This document shows positions 53,830 to 63,972 of a stretch of DNA of 64,000 bases, piece by piece. The notes beneath the pieces were generated by a model that worked only from the letters and a program-made list of their open reading frames with translations, did no database searches and was not told where the DNA came from. The stretch is from Semisulcospira habei (taxonomy: Eukaryota; Mollusca; Gastropoda; Semisulcospiridae): contig BTPG01000004.1 of assembly GCA_036245525.1 (NCBI GenBank), forward strand, positions 217,193,357 to 217,257,356, read 5' to 3'. Each line of letters begins with the position of its first letter. The stretch's first letter is position 1. The translations under genes were made by a program, and so were the position numbers.

Positions 53830-53875
<46 letters not shown>
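53823..53875. repeat. poly-T tract
   Basis: About 45 T in a row at the edge of the SINE-like sequence. Confidence 0.9.
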
Positions 53876-53878
<3 letters not shown>

Positions 53879-53934
53879 TCAGTCATAGTTCATTTAGCGT
53901 CATCCAGGGAAAAAGGACGGGCTTGTTCTATAGC

Positions 53935-54135
53935 ATGCCCGTTGAAAGGTCCTGGTAAATCAAAGTGCCACAGTGGCAGTGCGCCTGAATCGATCAGTGT
54001 TCAGGTCGTACTCCATAGGAAATAGATTTCTCTGCCCCCCCCCCCCCCCCCCTCCGCCACATAAACCCGCCCGTCAGGGCCGTCCATTATCACTTCGGTG
54101 CCGTGGACGTTAAACCCCGAACTAACCAACCAATC
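53935..54135 (+). mobile_element. SINE body, plus orientation
   Basis: GAAAGGTCCTGGTAAATCAA, AGTGCGCCTGAATCGATCAG, GCCCGTCAGGGCCGTCCATT and GTGGACGTTAAACCCCGAAC are the reverse complement of blocks at 7780-7960. A C-run interrupts it at 54036. Confidence 0.65.
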
Positions 54136-54371
54136 ATTCAGCGTCGAAGATTCCAGTTAAGCAGCCCAAGAAACGTGGACTATGATACAAAGTGAAATGA
54201 AATGAAATGAAATGAATTGAAATGAAACTTTATTTCTCAACGGAAGAAGCAGTTAGCACATGTGCCATTTTACACGCTTGCCGTTGCTAATCTACAAAGG
54301 TGCAACTCTGCTAAAGGTACAAAGCTACTAAACTACAAGTGCACATAAAATAACAAAGTCATTCAAAACAA
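54136..54371. other. GAAAT repeat; no gene
   Basis: GAAATGAAATGAA units at 54192-54230 followed by TTTATTTCTCAACGGAAGA, also seen at 6785, so a dispersed repeat. Confidence 0.45.
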
Positions 54372-54447
54372 AGTGTCAGCAAGAGGTATAGATCCTCATG
54401 AGCCCCCGCAACTGCGGGGGCTCATGAGGATCTACACCTCTTGCGTT
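54372..54447. mobile_element. palindrome, CATAGATCCTCATGAG type
   Basis: GCAAGAGGTATAGATCCTCA / TGAGGATCTACACCTCTTGC with AGCCCCCGCAACTGCGGGGGCT. Confidence 0.8.
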
Positions 54448-54765
54448 TAGGTGGGCGTTTATTTTTTTCTCTCGGCTGTCAAGGGGTTCAGTCCATTTTG
54501 ATTTTAGTCATTGAATTGCAATGGAGTCCTCGCTTTTCACCCCAAAAAATGGACTTTGTCATGATTTCTGGAGAGGAAAAAAAAGTTGTAATGTGAGACT
54601 TTAAGTATATCCGACCTTAATATTATAAGTGAAGTCAGTTGTCACGATGATTTTATTTGTAAAAAAAAAAAATCTATGGGTTAAATAGAAATAATCAAAT
54701 TAATAATTGAAAACGCGATAATACACGAAAATAAATAAATAAATAATATTCTAAACAACAAAACA

Positions 54766-54824
<59 letters not shown>

Positions 54825-54890
54825 AATTTAATTTAACCGACTGACTGATTTAAAATTACAATTTCAACATTTACTTGCTTTCCGATTTGG
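54448..54890. repeat. half hairpin and (CA)n
   Basis: 54500-54550 holds an AATGGAGTCCTCGCTTTTCA-like half of the AAAATCTCGC palindrome; CA array at 54771-54822. No gene. Confidence 0.6.
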
Positions 54891-55105
54891 TTAACTCATT
54901 CAGCCCTGACGCACTACAGCAGAAGATAGATTGACCATGACAATTCAAGGGTAGTGCCAGATTAGCTTGGCGCCTGTCGGCGCCAAGCTAATCTGGCACT
55001 GCCCTTGAATTATCATGGTCGACCCATCTCCTGCAACTGGTGCATACTCGTTAGATGACGCCTCCAAAATTTGGAAAATACGGCCTTGGGGGTTGAATGA
55101 GTTTA
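54891..55105. mobile_element. TTAA palindrome element, GACGCACTACAG type
   Basis: TTAACTCATTCAGCCCTGAC to GGTTGAATGAGTTTA; stem AGTGCCAGATTAGCTTGGCG with complement; one arm reads GGGTAG, the other CTGCCC. Confidence 0.82.
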
Positions 55106-55187
55106 TACTAACAGGAAAATTCGGGAGAAATCGGGGGAAAAAATAGTGTATGCGCTTGTGGCGCGTCTCCAATGCGTTAGTTTACTG

Positions 55188-55290
55188 ACCAGCAAAAGAA
55201 ATGCGACATTTTTGGAATCACCGGAAACACAAAAGTGTTTCCGACGGGTTCCAAAAATGTCGCACATTTCTTTTGCTCGTCAGTATATAA
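55188..55290. mobile_element. TA-family palindrome, full form
   Basis: ACTGACCAGCAAAAGAAATG ... CATTTCTTTTGCTCGTCAGTATA with inner GGAATCACCGGAAACAC. Confidence 0.82.
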
Positions 55291-55436
55291 TATTCGATCT
55301 TTATTTTATTTTGGATTGTTTCTGCTTGACACGGCTGTCTCGTAGCATTATATCTGATTAAGTGTATTATTTTTCACTGAATCGTTTCAAAACGACAATA
55401 TTTATTGCAAAAAGAACTTATCTTTAACAGACCACA

Positions 55437-55650
55437 CCAGCCCATCAAGGTAAATTAACCCCAGCCCATCAAGGTAAATTAACACCAGCCCATCAAGGTA
55501 AATTAACCCCAGCCCATCAAGGTAAATTAACCCCAGCCCATCAAGGTAAATTAACACCAGCCCATCAAGGTAAATTAACCCCAGCCCATCAAGGTAAATG
55601 AACCCCAGCCCATCAAGGTAAATGAACCCCAGCCCATCAAGGTAAATTAA
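55437..55650. repeat. 24-bp tandem array abutting a palindrome
   Basis: Nine copies of a unit containing CAGCCCATCAAGGTAAATTA. The last unit runs directly into TTAACCCG of the next element, and every unit ends in TTAACCCC/TTAACACC, resembling that terminus. The minus-strand IYLDGLG repeats are artefacts. Confidence 0.88.
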
Positions 55651-55861
55651 CCCGTTCAGTGCCGGCTGACGCAGACTGTGTTTCTGCAATTTTCCTGGAT
55701 TCAACAACCAAAACCCTTAGCTGTCCCAGGGACTTGGATTCAAAGTGATGTCAGCAAGTGGTATAGATCCTCATGAGCCCCCGCAACTGCGGGAGCTCAT
55801 GAGGATCTATACCTCTTGCAGTTACGTGTTGTTCAGATTTTCTCGGCACTGAACGAGTTAA
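55647..55861. mobile_element. TTAA palindrome, CATAGATCCTCATGAG type, complete
   Basis: TTAACCCGTTCAGTGCCGGC to TCGGCACTGAACGAGTTAA; hairpin GCAAGTGGTATAGATCCTCA / TGAGGATCTATACCTCTTGC. Useful reference for the truncated copies at 43730 and 33061. Confidence 0.85.
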
Positions 55862-55904
55862 AGCCAAGACAGTTGCTGTCTTTGTAAACAATAACCTGTA
55901 GGCT

Positions 55905-56705
55905 GTCGGTAGAGGTTTTTGTCGCGATGATTCCTGCAGGGGACCAACCCTAACCCTTCCTGCAGGAGACCAACCCTAACCCTTCCTGCAGGAGACCAAC
56001 CCCAACCCTTCCTGCAGGGGACCAACCCTAACCCTTCCTGCAGGAGACCAAGCCTAACCCTTCCTGCAGGAAACCAACCCTAACCCTTCCTGCAGGAGAC
56101 CAACCCTAACCCTTCCTGCAGGAGACTAACCCTAACCCTTCCTGCAGGAAACCAACCCTAATCCTTCCTGCAGGAGACCAACCCTAACCCTTCCTGCAGG
56201 AGACCAACCCCAACCCTTCCTGCAGGAGACCAACCCTAACCCTTCCTGCAGGAGACCAACCCTAACCCTTCCTGCAGGAGACCAACCCTAACCCTTCCTG
56301 CAGGAGACCAACCCTAACCCTTCCTGCAGGAGACCAACCCTAACCCTTCCTGCAGGAAACCAACCCTAACCCTTCCTGCAGGAGACCAACCCTAACCCTT
56401 CCTGCAGGAGACCAACCCCAACCCTTCCTGCAGGAGACCAACCCTAACCCTTCCTGCAGGAGACCAACCCTAACCCTTCCTGCAGGAGACCAACCCTAAC
56501 CCTTCCTGCAGGAAACCAACCCTAACCCTTCCTGCAGGAGACCAACCCTAACCCTTCCTACAGGAGACCAACCCCAACCCTTCCTGCAGGAGACTAACCC
56601 TAACCCTTCCTGCAGGAGACCAACCCTAACCCTTCCTGCAGGAGACCAACCCTAACCCTTCCTGCAGGAATCATCGCGACAAAAAGTGCTACCGACAGCC
56701 AATGG
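55905..56705. mobile_element. CTGTCGGTAGC palindrome expanded by a 26-bp minisatellite
   Basis: Left arm GGCTGTCGGTAGAGG...GATTCCTGCAGG (55905-55939). Right arm CCTGCAGGAATCATCGCGAC...CCGACAGCCAATGGGTTA (56660-56709). About 28 units of 26 bp, containing CCAACCCTAACCCTTCC and CTGCAGGAGA, lie exactly at the turn of the hairpin (55938-56668). Confidence 0.88.
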
Positions 56706-56870
56706 GTTATAAAGAAAAAAACTTACAATCAGTTAACAACATTGAGACGTACCGCATCCGGAATACTCGGCATAAGTCTGCGTACATGTATCAGGATGCA
56801 GCACGTCTGAAGTGTGTTAAAATTACAGAATTAACATATTGCGCGCGTCTCATAATCGTTTCCTTATTAT
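56706..56870. other. decayed CATCCGG hairpin
   Basis: CGTACCGCATCCGGAATACTCGG / GTACATGTATCAGGATGCAGCACG is a mutated TTAA hairpin of the GGATACGCGGC type. Confidence 0.5.
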
Positions 56871-56972
56871 ATACTGCGGAGCAAAAGAAATGCGACAGTT
56901 TCTGAACCATCGGAAACTCTTTAGTGTTTCCGATAGTTACGCAAATGTCGCATTTCTTTTGCTCCTCAGTAT
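56871..56972. mobile_element. TA-family palindrome, full form
   Basis: TATACTGCGGAGCAAAAGAA ... TTCTTTTGCTCCTCAGTATA; GAGC/GCTC variants are mirrored between the arms. Inner stem AACCATCGGAAACTC. Confidence 0.85.
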
Positions 56973-57134
56973 ATAAGTAGAGTTGACTCCGCTTATGACG
57001 AGGTCATGTTGAACTAAAGACGCATATGACACCACACTTTCAGAGGTCCCGAGAGCATTATTTGTCCATAAAAATTACTTCGTTTATTACAAACTTCGGA
57101 TATAACAACAAGACCATGAGAATTTCACCCCAAA
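56973..57134. other. no gene seen
   Basis: Short unique-looking segment before the next element. Confidence 0.3.
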
Positions 57135-58230
57135 GTCTACCGTATTGTTTGGAGCTCAGATGCGTTTATCTTTTAGGAACATTCAGAGTTGTTCATATTT
57201 TTGGGATTATAATGCTGATCCATTTCCCTCCTCTCCAAGCCAACCTCTGATCAACACACACGTCGGCGCACACAAATAAAGACAGACACACAGCGCTTCC
57301 CGCCATTAGTACGCTCTGTGCGCTCGTGTAGCGACAGGAATCCATCTCCTTCTACTCTAACCCACCCTCTGACCCACACACACTGGCACACAGAAATAAA
57401 GACGGACACACGGCGATTCCCGCCATTCGTAAGCTCTGTGGTCTGGCGTAGCCCACGACGCCGTGTTCATAGTGACGACTCGATGTTATACGTCATCATC
57501 GCAGTACTAACATTTGACGTGTCAGAGGATCAACTTTGCAATTTTCTTGCTGGTTTTCATGCCTAGAGCTTACAGGTCACAATTTGACCAAATCCTACCC
57601 CAGGGCCGGGACAAATAGCAGGCTTATGCAAACACTGTGTATGCGGGTATAAAAAGAAGATAGTTTTTTCCGTAAAAGAAAAAAAAATAAAGTTATGTTA
57701 GTTGTTTTACAAATGACTCTGAAAAAGTGGTGCAGAAAATTGTCTGATTATCATACAGCTCACAATTGACCTAATCGTCCCCGACAGCTGAGACAAACTC
57801 TAGGCATATGTAAATACCATATACGAAAAATCATGCGATTATTAATGACAAGATTTTTTTTTCGTCAAAAAAAAATCAGGTGTTTTCAGATTAAACCATA
57901 TAATTCGTGAAATTAATCCCCAAAACGTAAAAATATATTTGTTTCAAAAAATATTTAATTATCACTTTAAAAGTTCTAGAGGTATAATCCTAGTTAACTA
58001 ACTCATTCAATATCTCCATTTTATCTAGCTATATGCAAAATATCTAGTACAAATAAGAATAATTACGGACTCCAGTGTGTATCAACTGAGGTTTTTGTGA
58101 AACGGCCATTTTCTCGCCAATGAGCATCTTAATCAAAACATCGAAAAAAAGTTCTCGAGATAATTCTTTTAGGGATAATATCCTAAAATTTCAAGCTTGT
58201 CCGTTCTCAAAGGCGGGCTCTAGTCGCTGT

Positions 58231-58321
<91 letters not shown>

Positions 58322-58523
58322 ACACACACATACACACATAGGCGCTTTGGCGCCCAAAAGACGTTCTCTAGCAAGGTTTGCGTAGCTAGACGTGACGTCA
58401 TTTTATCTTGTTACTTCTTTGCCAAAATTTCTGCCACGCACGCCAGAAACGTCATGTGCATGCTCCGGAATGCGCTTCGGTCAGCCCCATTTCAAAGTCT
58501 ACCGTATTTTTAATACGGTACAC
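57135..58523 (+). mobile_element. large GTCTACCGTATT element (copy B)
   Basis: 1.4-kb colinear relative of 27476-30559 without the 370-bp composite. At the composite's position it reads GCCTAGAGCTTACAGGTCAC (about 57561-57580). Contains a CA array (58233-58338), GGCGCTTTGGCGCC and the terminal CTACCGTATTTTTAATACGG stem. No transposase. Confidence 0.78.
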
Positions 58524-58859
58524 CAAAAAAAAGCATACGTGTAAATCCTTCCCACATTGCTAATATCCGTTCTTAAAAGCCATCATGATCATCTATCGGT
58601 CATACATTAATAATTGATATAAAACCTATAGTGTATCATTTCTTATCGTCTTAATAGCAACCAACAATGTCGTAAAACAATATATGTGAACAAAAATTAA
58701 AGAAAGAAACAAACAAACAAACAAACAAACAAATAAACAAACAAACAACAACAACAAAACTAACAAAAAGAGAAAGAAAGAAAGAACCGTTTATTGTGAG
58801 TCAAAGTGTATGCTTAACCATCGACGCCCACCCAGCTCCATCAACAACACCAAACAAAC
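58524..58859. repeat. (AAAC)n / AAAG repeats; no gene
   Basis: AAACAAAC and CAACAA units at 58700-58760, AAAGAAAG at 58768-58785; otherwise unique-looking. Confidence 0.6.
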
Positions 58860-58952
58860 ATTAAGCCTTTGGCTGCCGGTAGCGTTTTTTTGTCCGAGTG
58901 ATTCCTGTAGGAATCACCTGTACAAAAAGCTCTACCGACAGCCGAATAGCTA
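58860..58952. mobile_element. decayed CTGTCGGTAGC palindrome
   Basis: TTAAGCCTTTGGCTGCCGG ... GATTCCTGTAGGAATC ... CTACCGACAGCCGAATAGCTAA. Several arm mismatches, so an old copy. Confidence 0.75.
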
Positions 58953-59327
58953 AACAGAGAGAGAGAGATTATAAAAATTAAAAAAGCCGCCCCCCAACAA
59001 ACACCTACCAGATCTGCCAAGACAGAAGAACAATGTGCAGCTGTCTGTAGTGGTTTTACCTTTTTAACACCAGTGATGCTGGGCGGATGTGATGCTACCC
59101 TCTCCTTGGCTGGCCGGGTATCCCCTCTTTATGCACCCGCATTCCACCTGACGTGATATACCCCGGCATGCTGAAGACCCCTCCCCCGCTTCTGACCTAC
59201 CCCCACAAAGAAACAAAGCGCAAGGAGATGGGGAGGGTGGAATTAGGTTATGGCGATTTAATATTTTTCATATTTCGCGTGACGTGTGTGGGTGTCGAGG
59301 GCAAACAGGTCGCCTTTTACTCGTCGG
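58953..59327. other. no gene seen
   Basis: Unique-looking. A short plus frame at 59153-59362 runs into the duplicated repeat and is not supported. Confidence 0.3.
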
Positions 59328-59754
59328 CTTGTTGCCCAGTGAGCAAAACATCTTCCAACTGACAATGTCTTTGACATTGACGTTGGCTAATGAACAAAAG
59401 CCGACTTTTGCCCAGAATCTTATGTTTTCTGAATTTTTTTTTTTTTGTAATTTTATTATTATTATTTTTAAATCATAGGTAGATGCGGGGCTGTGTTCTT
59501 GATGCGAGTTTTCTGGGCGACGGGAATTCTTTCTTATTGTTATTGTTTATTTAACTCATTTCGCCCCGACACAAAATCGCAAGATGATTGATAGACCGTG
59601 ACAATTCAAGGGTGGTACCAGAATAGCCTGGCGCCTATAGGGGACCAAGCTATTCTGGCACCACCCTTGAATTGCCATGGTCGATCTATCTCCTGCAGTC
59701 TTCAAATGACAACTTCAAAATGTGATGATTTCGACTTTGGAGCACAATGGGTTA
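59328..59754. repeat. segmental duplicate 2 (with its palindrome)
   Basis: Direct-orientation match to 52193-52600 about 7.1 kb away. The palindrome (59551-59754, GGTGGTACCAGAATAGCCTG stem) is at the homologous place. Confidence 0.75.
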
Positions 59755-60164
59755 TAGGGAACCCGTCTTGAATGAGTTAACATCCCCCCACCCCTCCCGG
59801 TCTTTTGATTTTCACCTCTCCCCTCCCTGGACAGAAGATCTTCCTACTCCACAGCAATGTTGAAACTTGTCTGTCACTGGGCACGGCAAAATGAAATGAA
59901 AATTAGTAACTTTCACACCCACATCCTCAGCGTGGGCCAGTATATTAGACGTAGGACGAAGGATAACGAATTGTATTTGCTTTTGATGTAATGTTCAAGC
60001 TTGTCTGCAGGCGACAATGACGAAATGAAATGGAAATTAGTAACTTTTGGTCACGCAGACGTATACGCCCAAACGGGGGCCAATACATTTGATGAAGAGT
60101 GGGAGATGCAACGAACTTGAATGTGCCTTGTCCGAGGCGGACTTTGCAAATAACTAAAAATTCC
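59755..60164. other. no gene supported
   Basis: ACTAATTTTCATTTCATTTT-like and CTTTTGATGTAATGTTCAAG blocks; the AAATGGAAATTAGTAACTTT segment recurs at 59893 and 60030, a short direct repeat. No coding evidence. Confidence 0.35.
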
Positions 60165-61600
60165 CAATAGTGAGCTTGCGTTTGTAACAAACGACTCTCA
60201 ACAACGAACGAGAGCCAAGTCACACCGGATAGCCAGCTTGCACAGTAAAGGCGTAGACAACACTTCAAACATCTTCAAGAGGCATAGATCCTCATGAGCC
60301 CCCTGGGCTCATGAGGATATATGCCTCCTGGAGATGTTTGTAGTGTTGTCTATGCTAAAGGTAGAAGCATGTTGTCCGCCGTGGCTTCGCTCTCGTTCGT
60401 TGTTGGGAGTCGTTCGTTGTTGGGAGTCGTTCGTTGTTCGTTGTTGCGAGTCGTTCGTTGTTGGGAGTCGTTTGTTGTTGGGAGTCGTTCGTTGTTCGTT
60501 GTTGCGAGTCGTTCGTTGTTGGGAGTCGTTCGTTGTTGGGAGTCGTTCGTTGTTGGCAGTCGTTCGTTGTTGGGAGTCGTTCGTTGTTGGGAGTCGTTCG
60601 TTGTTGGGAGTCGTTCGTTGTTCGTTGTTGGGAGTCGTTCGTTGTTGGGAGTCGTTCGTTGTTCGTTGTTGAGAGTCGTTCGTTGTTGGGAGTCATTCGT
60701 TGTTGGGAGTCGTTCGTTGTTGGGAGTCGTTCGTTGTTCGTTGTTGCGAGTCGTTCGTTGTTGGGAGTCGTTTGTTGTTGGGAGTCGTTCGTTGTTCGTT
60801 GTTGCGAGTCGTTCGTTGTTGGGAGTCGTTCGTTGTTGGGAGTCGTTCGTTGTTGGCAGTCGTTCGTTGTTGGGAGTCGTTCGTTGTTGGGAGTCGTTCG
60901 TTGTTCGTTGTTGGGAGTCGTTCGTTGTTGGGAGTCGTTCGTTGTTGCGAGTCGTTCGTTGTTGGGAGTCGTTCGTTGTTGGGAGTCGTTCGTTGTTGCG
61001 AGTCGTTCGTTGTTGGGAGTCGTTCGTTGTTGCGAGTCGTTCGTTGTTGGGAGTCGTTCGTTGTTCGTTGTTGGGAGTCGTTCGTTGTTGGGAGTCGTTC
61101 GTTGTTGGGAGTCGTTCGTTGTTGGGAGTCGTTCGTTGTTGGGAGTCGTTCGTTGTTCGTTGTTGGGAGTCGTTTGTTGTTGCGAGTCGTTCGTTGTTGG
61201 GAGTCGTTCGTTGTTGCGAGTCGTTCGTTGTTGGGAGTCGTTCGTTGTTGGGAGTCATTCATTGTTGGGAGTCGTTCGTTGTTCGTTGTTGGGAGTCGTT
61301 CGTTGTTGGGAGTCGTTCGTTGTTGGGAGTCGTTCGTTGTTGGAGTCGTTCGTTGTCGTTGTTGGGAGTCGTTCGTTGTTGGGAGTCGTTCGTTGTTGGG
61401 AGTCGTTCGTTGTTGAGAGTCGTTCGTTGTTGGGAGCCGTTCGTTGTTGGGAGTCGTTCGTTGTTGGGAGCCGTTCGTTGTCGGGCGCCGTTCGTTGTTG
61501 GGAGTCGTTCGTTGTTGGGAGCCGTTCGTTGTTGGGAGTCGTTCGTTGTTGGGAGCCGTTCGTTGTTGGGAGTCGTTCGTTGCGAACGAAACCTCACTAT
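60165..61600. mobile_element. long palindrome with a 17-bp minisatellite in its right arm
   Basis: The left arm runs AATAGTGAGCTTGCG, one copy of CAAACGACTCTCAACAACG, GAACGAGAGCC, then CATCTTCAAGAGGCATAGAT. The right arm mirrors it (ATGCCTCCTGGAGATG, GCTCTCGTTCG), but the TCGTTCGTTGTTGGGAG unit is repeated some 65 times (60403-61580) before CGAACGAAACCTCACTATT closes the element. 7-bp CGTTGTT insertions make 24-bp variants. The long Ser/Val/Arg and Asn/Asp/Thr frames are artefacts. Confidence 0.88.
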
Positions 61601-61793
61601 TACAACAGGTTTTCAACGTTGTCTTGCATCAACTAGGACTTTTTCTACCCTTCTTTTCACAATGCTCGTGAGTGTGCGCGTGAAGCAGAGGTGTGCGTAC
61701 CACTGCCCATTGTACGTAACTGGAGAACTTTTCTACGCACAAAGAAAAAGAAGAACAGTAAAGTCTTTCATTTATGACTCTCAAATTGCATAA
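61601..61793. other. no gene supported
   Basis: Unique-looking. A frame leaves the minisatellite and ends at 61793; its tail is not recognised. Confidence 0.3.
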
Positions 61794-62009
61794 GTAACCC
61801 CTTCACTACCAATGCACGCGGATCGTGTTTTTGAGACCTTTGTTACCTCAACGCCCAAAAAAATTAATTCGTCCAAGGAACACGGAAACACAGTGCGATC
61901 ATAAAGAGGCATAGATCCACATGAGTCCCGCAACTGCGGGGGCTCATGAGGATCTATGCCTCTTGCATTCATGGTTATGCTCGTTGTGTTCCCGCAGTCA
62001 AGCGGTTAA
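61794..62009. mobile_element. palindrome, CATAGATCCTCATGAG type
   Basis: GTAACCCCTTCACTACCAAT to CAGTCAAGCGGTTAA with stem AAGAGGCATAGATCCACATG / CATGAGGATCTATGCCTCTT and tip AGTCCCGCAACTGCGGGGGCT. Confidence 0.75.
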
Positions 62010-62453
62010 GGAAAACTTACGTTGACCTTATTACTATATATCATACCAGCGCCGGATCAATCAGTTTTCAAGGAGTGGAGGGGGGGTGGGGGGGGGAAGG
62101 GGTGCTCAACGAAATGTAAAAACTGTTCACTGTTGTAATTGTGACGTTACAGTGGAAAGAGGGGGGGGGGGTAGGAAGGGGTGCTGCAATAACATTAAAG
62201 CACTCCCCTCCTTCTCGGACCATGTTGTGGACTGGCAGTGAATGATTTTTTTAAGCCGGGGGTTGGGGGAGGGTGCTGTAGTACCAAAGCATCCCCCCCC
62301 CTGGATCCGGCCCTGCATACCATGATCATTCATAAAGAAGCTATTGCGAACTTTTAACCCTTTATTACCTGGAAAAGGTCGCTTTAACGAAACTGTATTT
62401 GTTCCCACGAAAATTGATGCCGGACAATATGAAACGAAAATTAGTAATTTTCA
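62010..62453. other. G/C runs; no gene seen
   Basis: G-rich runs at 62076-62102 and 62160-62172, C-run at 62292. GCCGGATCAATC and GGATCCGGCCCTGC suggest a decayed dispersed repeat. Confidence 0.4.
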
Positions 62454-62471
62454 CACGCACACACACACAAA

Positions 62472-62545
<74 letters not shown>
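62454..62545. repeat. (CA)n microsatellite
   Basis: About 90 bp of CA. Confidence 0.95.
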
Positions 62546-62649
62546 ACACCCTTCGCTGGAGCCAATGGGTTTGATGAAGGACGAGCGATAACGAATTGTA
62601 TTTGCTAACAGGGATGATGCCAACCTAGCGATTGTTTGGACGAAAGGAA

Positions 62650-62735
62650 CGCTACAGTACTTCTGTCTGTGGGTCTGTGATTTTGAACCTTACGGCGCTG
62701 GGGCCTTACGGTCCTGAACAACAGACTAGCACAAG
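62650..62735. mobile_element. decayed GTTACGGCC palindrome
   Basis: GGTCTGTGATTTTGAACCTTACGG ... CCTTACGGTCCTGAACAACAGAC. Relative of 18935-19007. Confidence 0.5.
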
Positions 62736-62868
62736 CAAACACTGCAGCGTGAGGTCCAGTGGCGTGAGCGAGCTTAGTCCTGCGCCAGCCACTAAGCAAG
62801 GTGCTCCGCTAGATCGTCCTTAGATTTTTTTTCTTTACACACTCGCAATTGATGAGGAAATTGTTGTA

Positions 62869-63082
62869 TTAACTCATTCAGCCCGGCGCACGTATTTCCC
62901 AAATTTTGGAGGCGTCATCTAACGACTATGCATATGTTGCAGGAGATGGATCGACCATGATAATTCGAGGGCAGTGCCAGATTAGCTTGGCGCCTGTCGG
63001 CGCCAAGCTAATCTGGCACTACCCTTGAATTATCATGGTCGACCCATCTCCTGCTGTAGTGCGTCAGGGCTGAATGGGTTAA
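62869..63082. mobile_element. TTAA palindrome element, complete
   Basis: TTAACTCATTCAGCCCGGCG to GGGCTGAATGGGTTAA with both TTAA copies. Stem AGTGCCAGATTAGCTTGGCG / CGCCAAGCTAATCTGGCACT around CTGT. It is the uninterrupted reference for 51443-52066. Confidence 0.88.
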
Positions 63083-63309
63083 AAGTTAGGCTATGTCAGC
63101 GGTTCTTGTCACCTCTCGGATCCTGTTAGGCAGTTGATGTCGAAGGTGAAAGTCGAAGGCCGCAGTCCTCGACTTTCACCTCACACTTTGACGCCAACTC
63201 CATAATCGCGCCCTGGGGCTCACTCATGCAACTCTCCCCAAAATCACCAATATAAATCCTGGGCGGAGATGGAGGCGCACCTGTAAAAAAAAAAATATCT
63301 CTTGGAGTT
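63083..63309. other. small hairpin; no gene seen
   Basis: 63141-63181 is an inverted repeat AGGTGAAAGTCGA...TCGACTTTCACCT. Confidence 0.4.
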
Positions 63310-63735
63310 GTGCTCACAAAGCCCTCTTGGATCCAAAATCACAGATCAACCATAGACCCAAATACCGCCGCATCACGCAAGGCCCTAATCACAAACCTTT
63401 TGCATGCGCACATTTATCAATTGTGGGTGGGGATGTATGCAACAGTCGCGACACTGCTGCCCTGCCGCCCTAGTTTGGCAAAAGACATTAAGTCCATGTT
63501 TTATGAACATTGCTTTAGTTACGTGGATACGGTGGCGCGAAACAAGCATACCGTCCAACAGCCCCATTGCAGGCGTACCATACAGTCAGAAGAGTTGAAA
63601 TTTCATGGTATTTTGTTACATTTCTTGTTCTCCAAGAAATCCCATAGACATTTTGGCACGAAACTCGTCATATGGTGCATCTCTGACCAAACAAATATCG
63701 TTACAGGAACACTGCAAGGTGAAAATTCATCTTAA
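63310..63735 (+). CDS. unassigned 141-codon open frame
   Basis: The only complex-composition frame of this size outside the recognised elements. It starts MLTKPSWIQNHRS and ends TGTLQGENSS before TAA. No signal peptide, membrane segment or motif I recognise, no splice or promoter context, and no second copy in the window. It may be chance or a decayed repeat ORF. Confidence 0.2.
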   Translation: MLTKPSWIQNHRSTIDPNTAASRKALITNLLHAHIYQLWVGMYATVATLLPCRPSLAKDIKSMFYEHCFSYVDTVARNKHTVQQPHCRRTIQSEELKFHGILLHFLFSKKSHRHFGTKLVIWCISDQTNIVTGTLQGENSS

Positions 63736-63972
63736 TTTCATGTTCTTGAGGTCTGCTTGCACTGTATCCCAATAACGCCCAGAAAATGGAAAAATGTCTT
63801 TTTCGATGGCAATTTTTTCATGTCAGATTCGTACCGGACATCCATTCAATGACGCTTTTAAGTGATCCTGTATGATTTTGACGTCAACGAAGCATTTACT
63901 GTATATTGAAATAATGACAGAAGATGTGCATGCAAAAATCTACAAAACCGGAAGCTTATCATTTAGGCTGGT

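Noticed and set aside
55402..55707. Leu/Asp/Gly repeat protein (IYLDGLG) on the minus strand
   Set aside because: Translation of the 24-bp array abutting a palindrome element.
55938..56668. Interstitial telomere or chromosome end
   Set aside because: CCCTAACCC occurs inside a 26-bp unit with CTTCCTGCAGG, not as a pure TTAGGG-type array, and is embedded in a palindrome element.
60321..61793. 490- and 400-codon Ser/Val/Arg frames and 302-307-codon Asn/Thr/Arg frames
   Set aside because: Products of the 17-bp minisatellite with its 24-bp variants; no start context and no domain.
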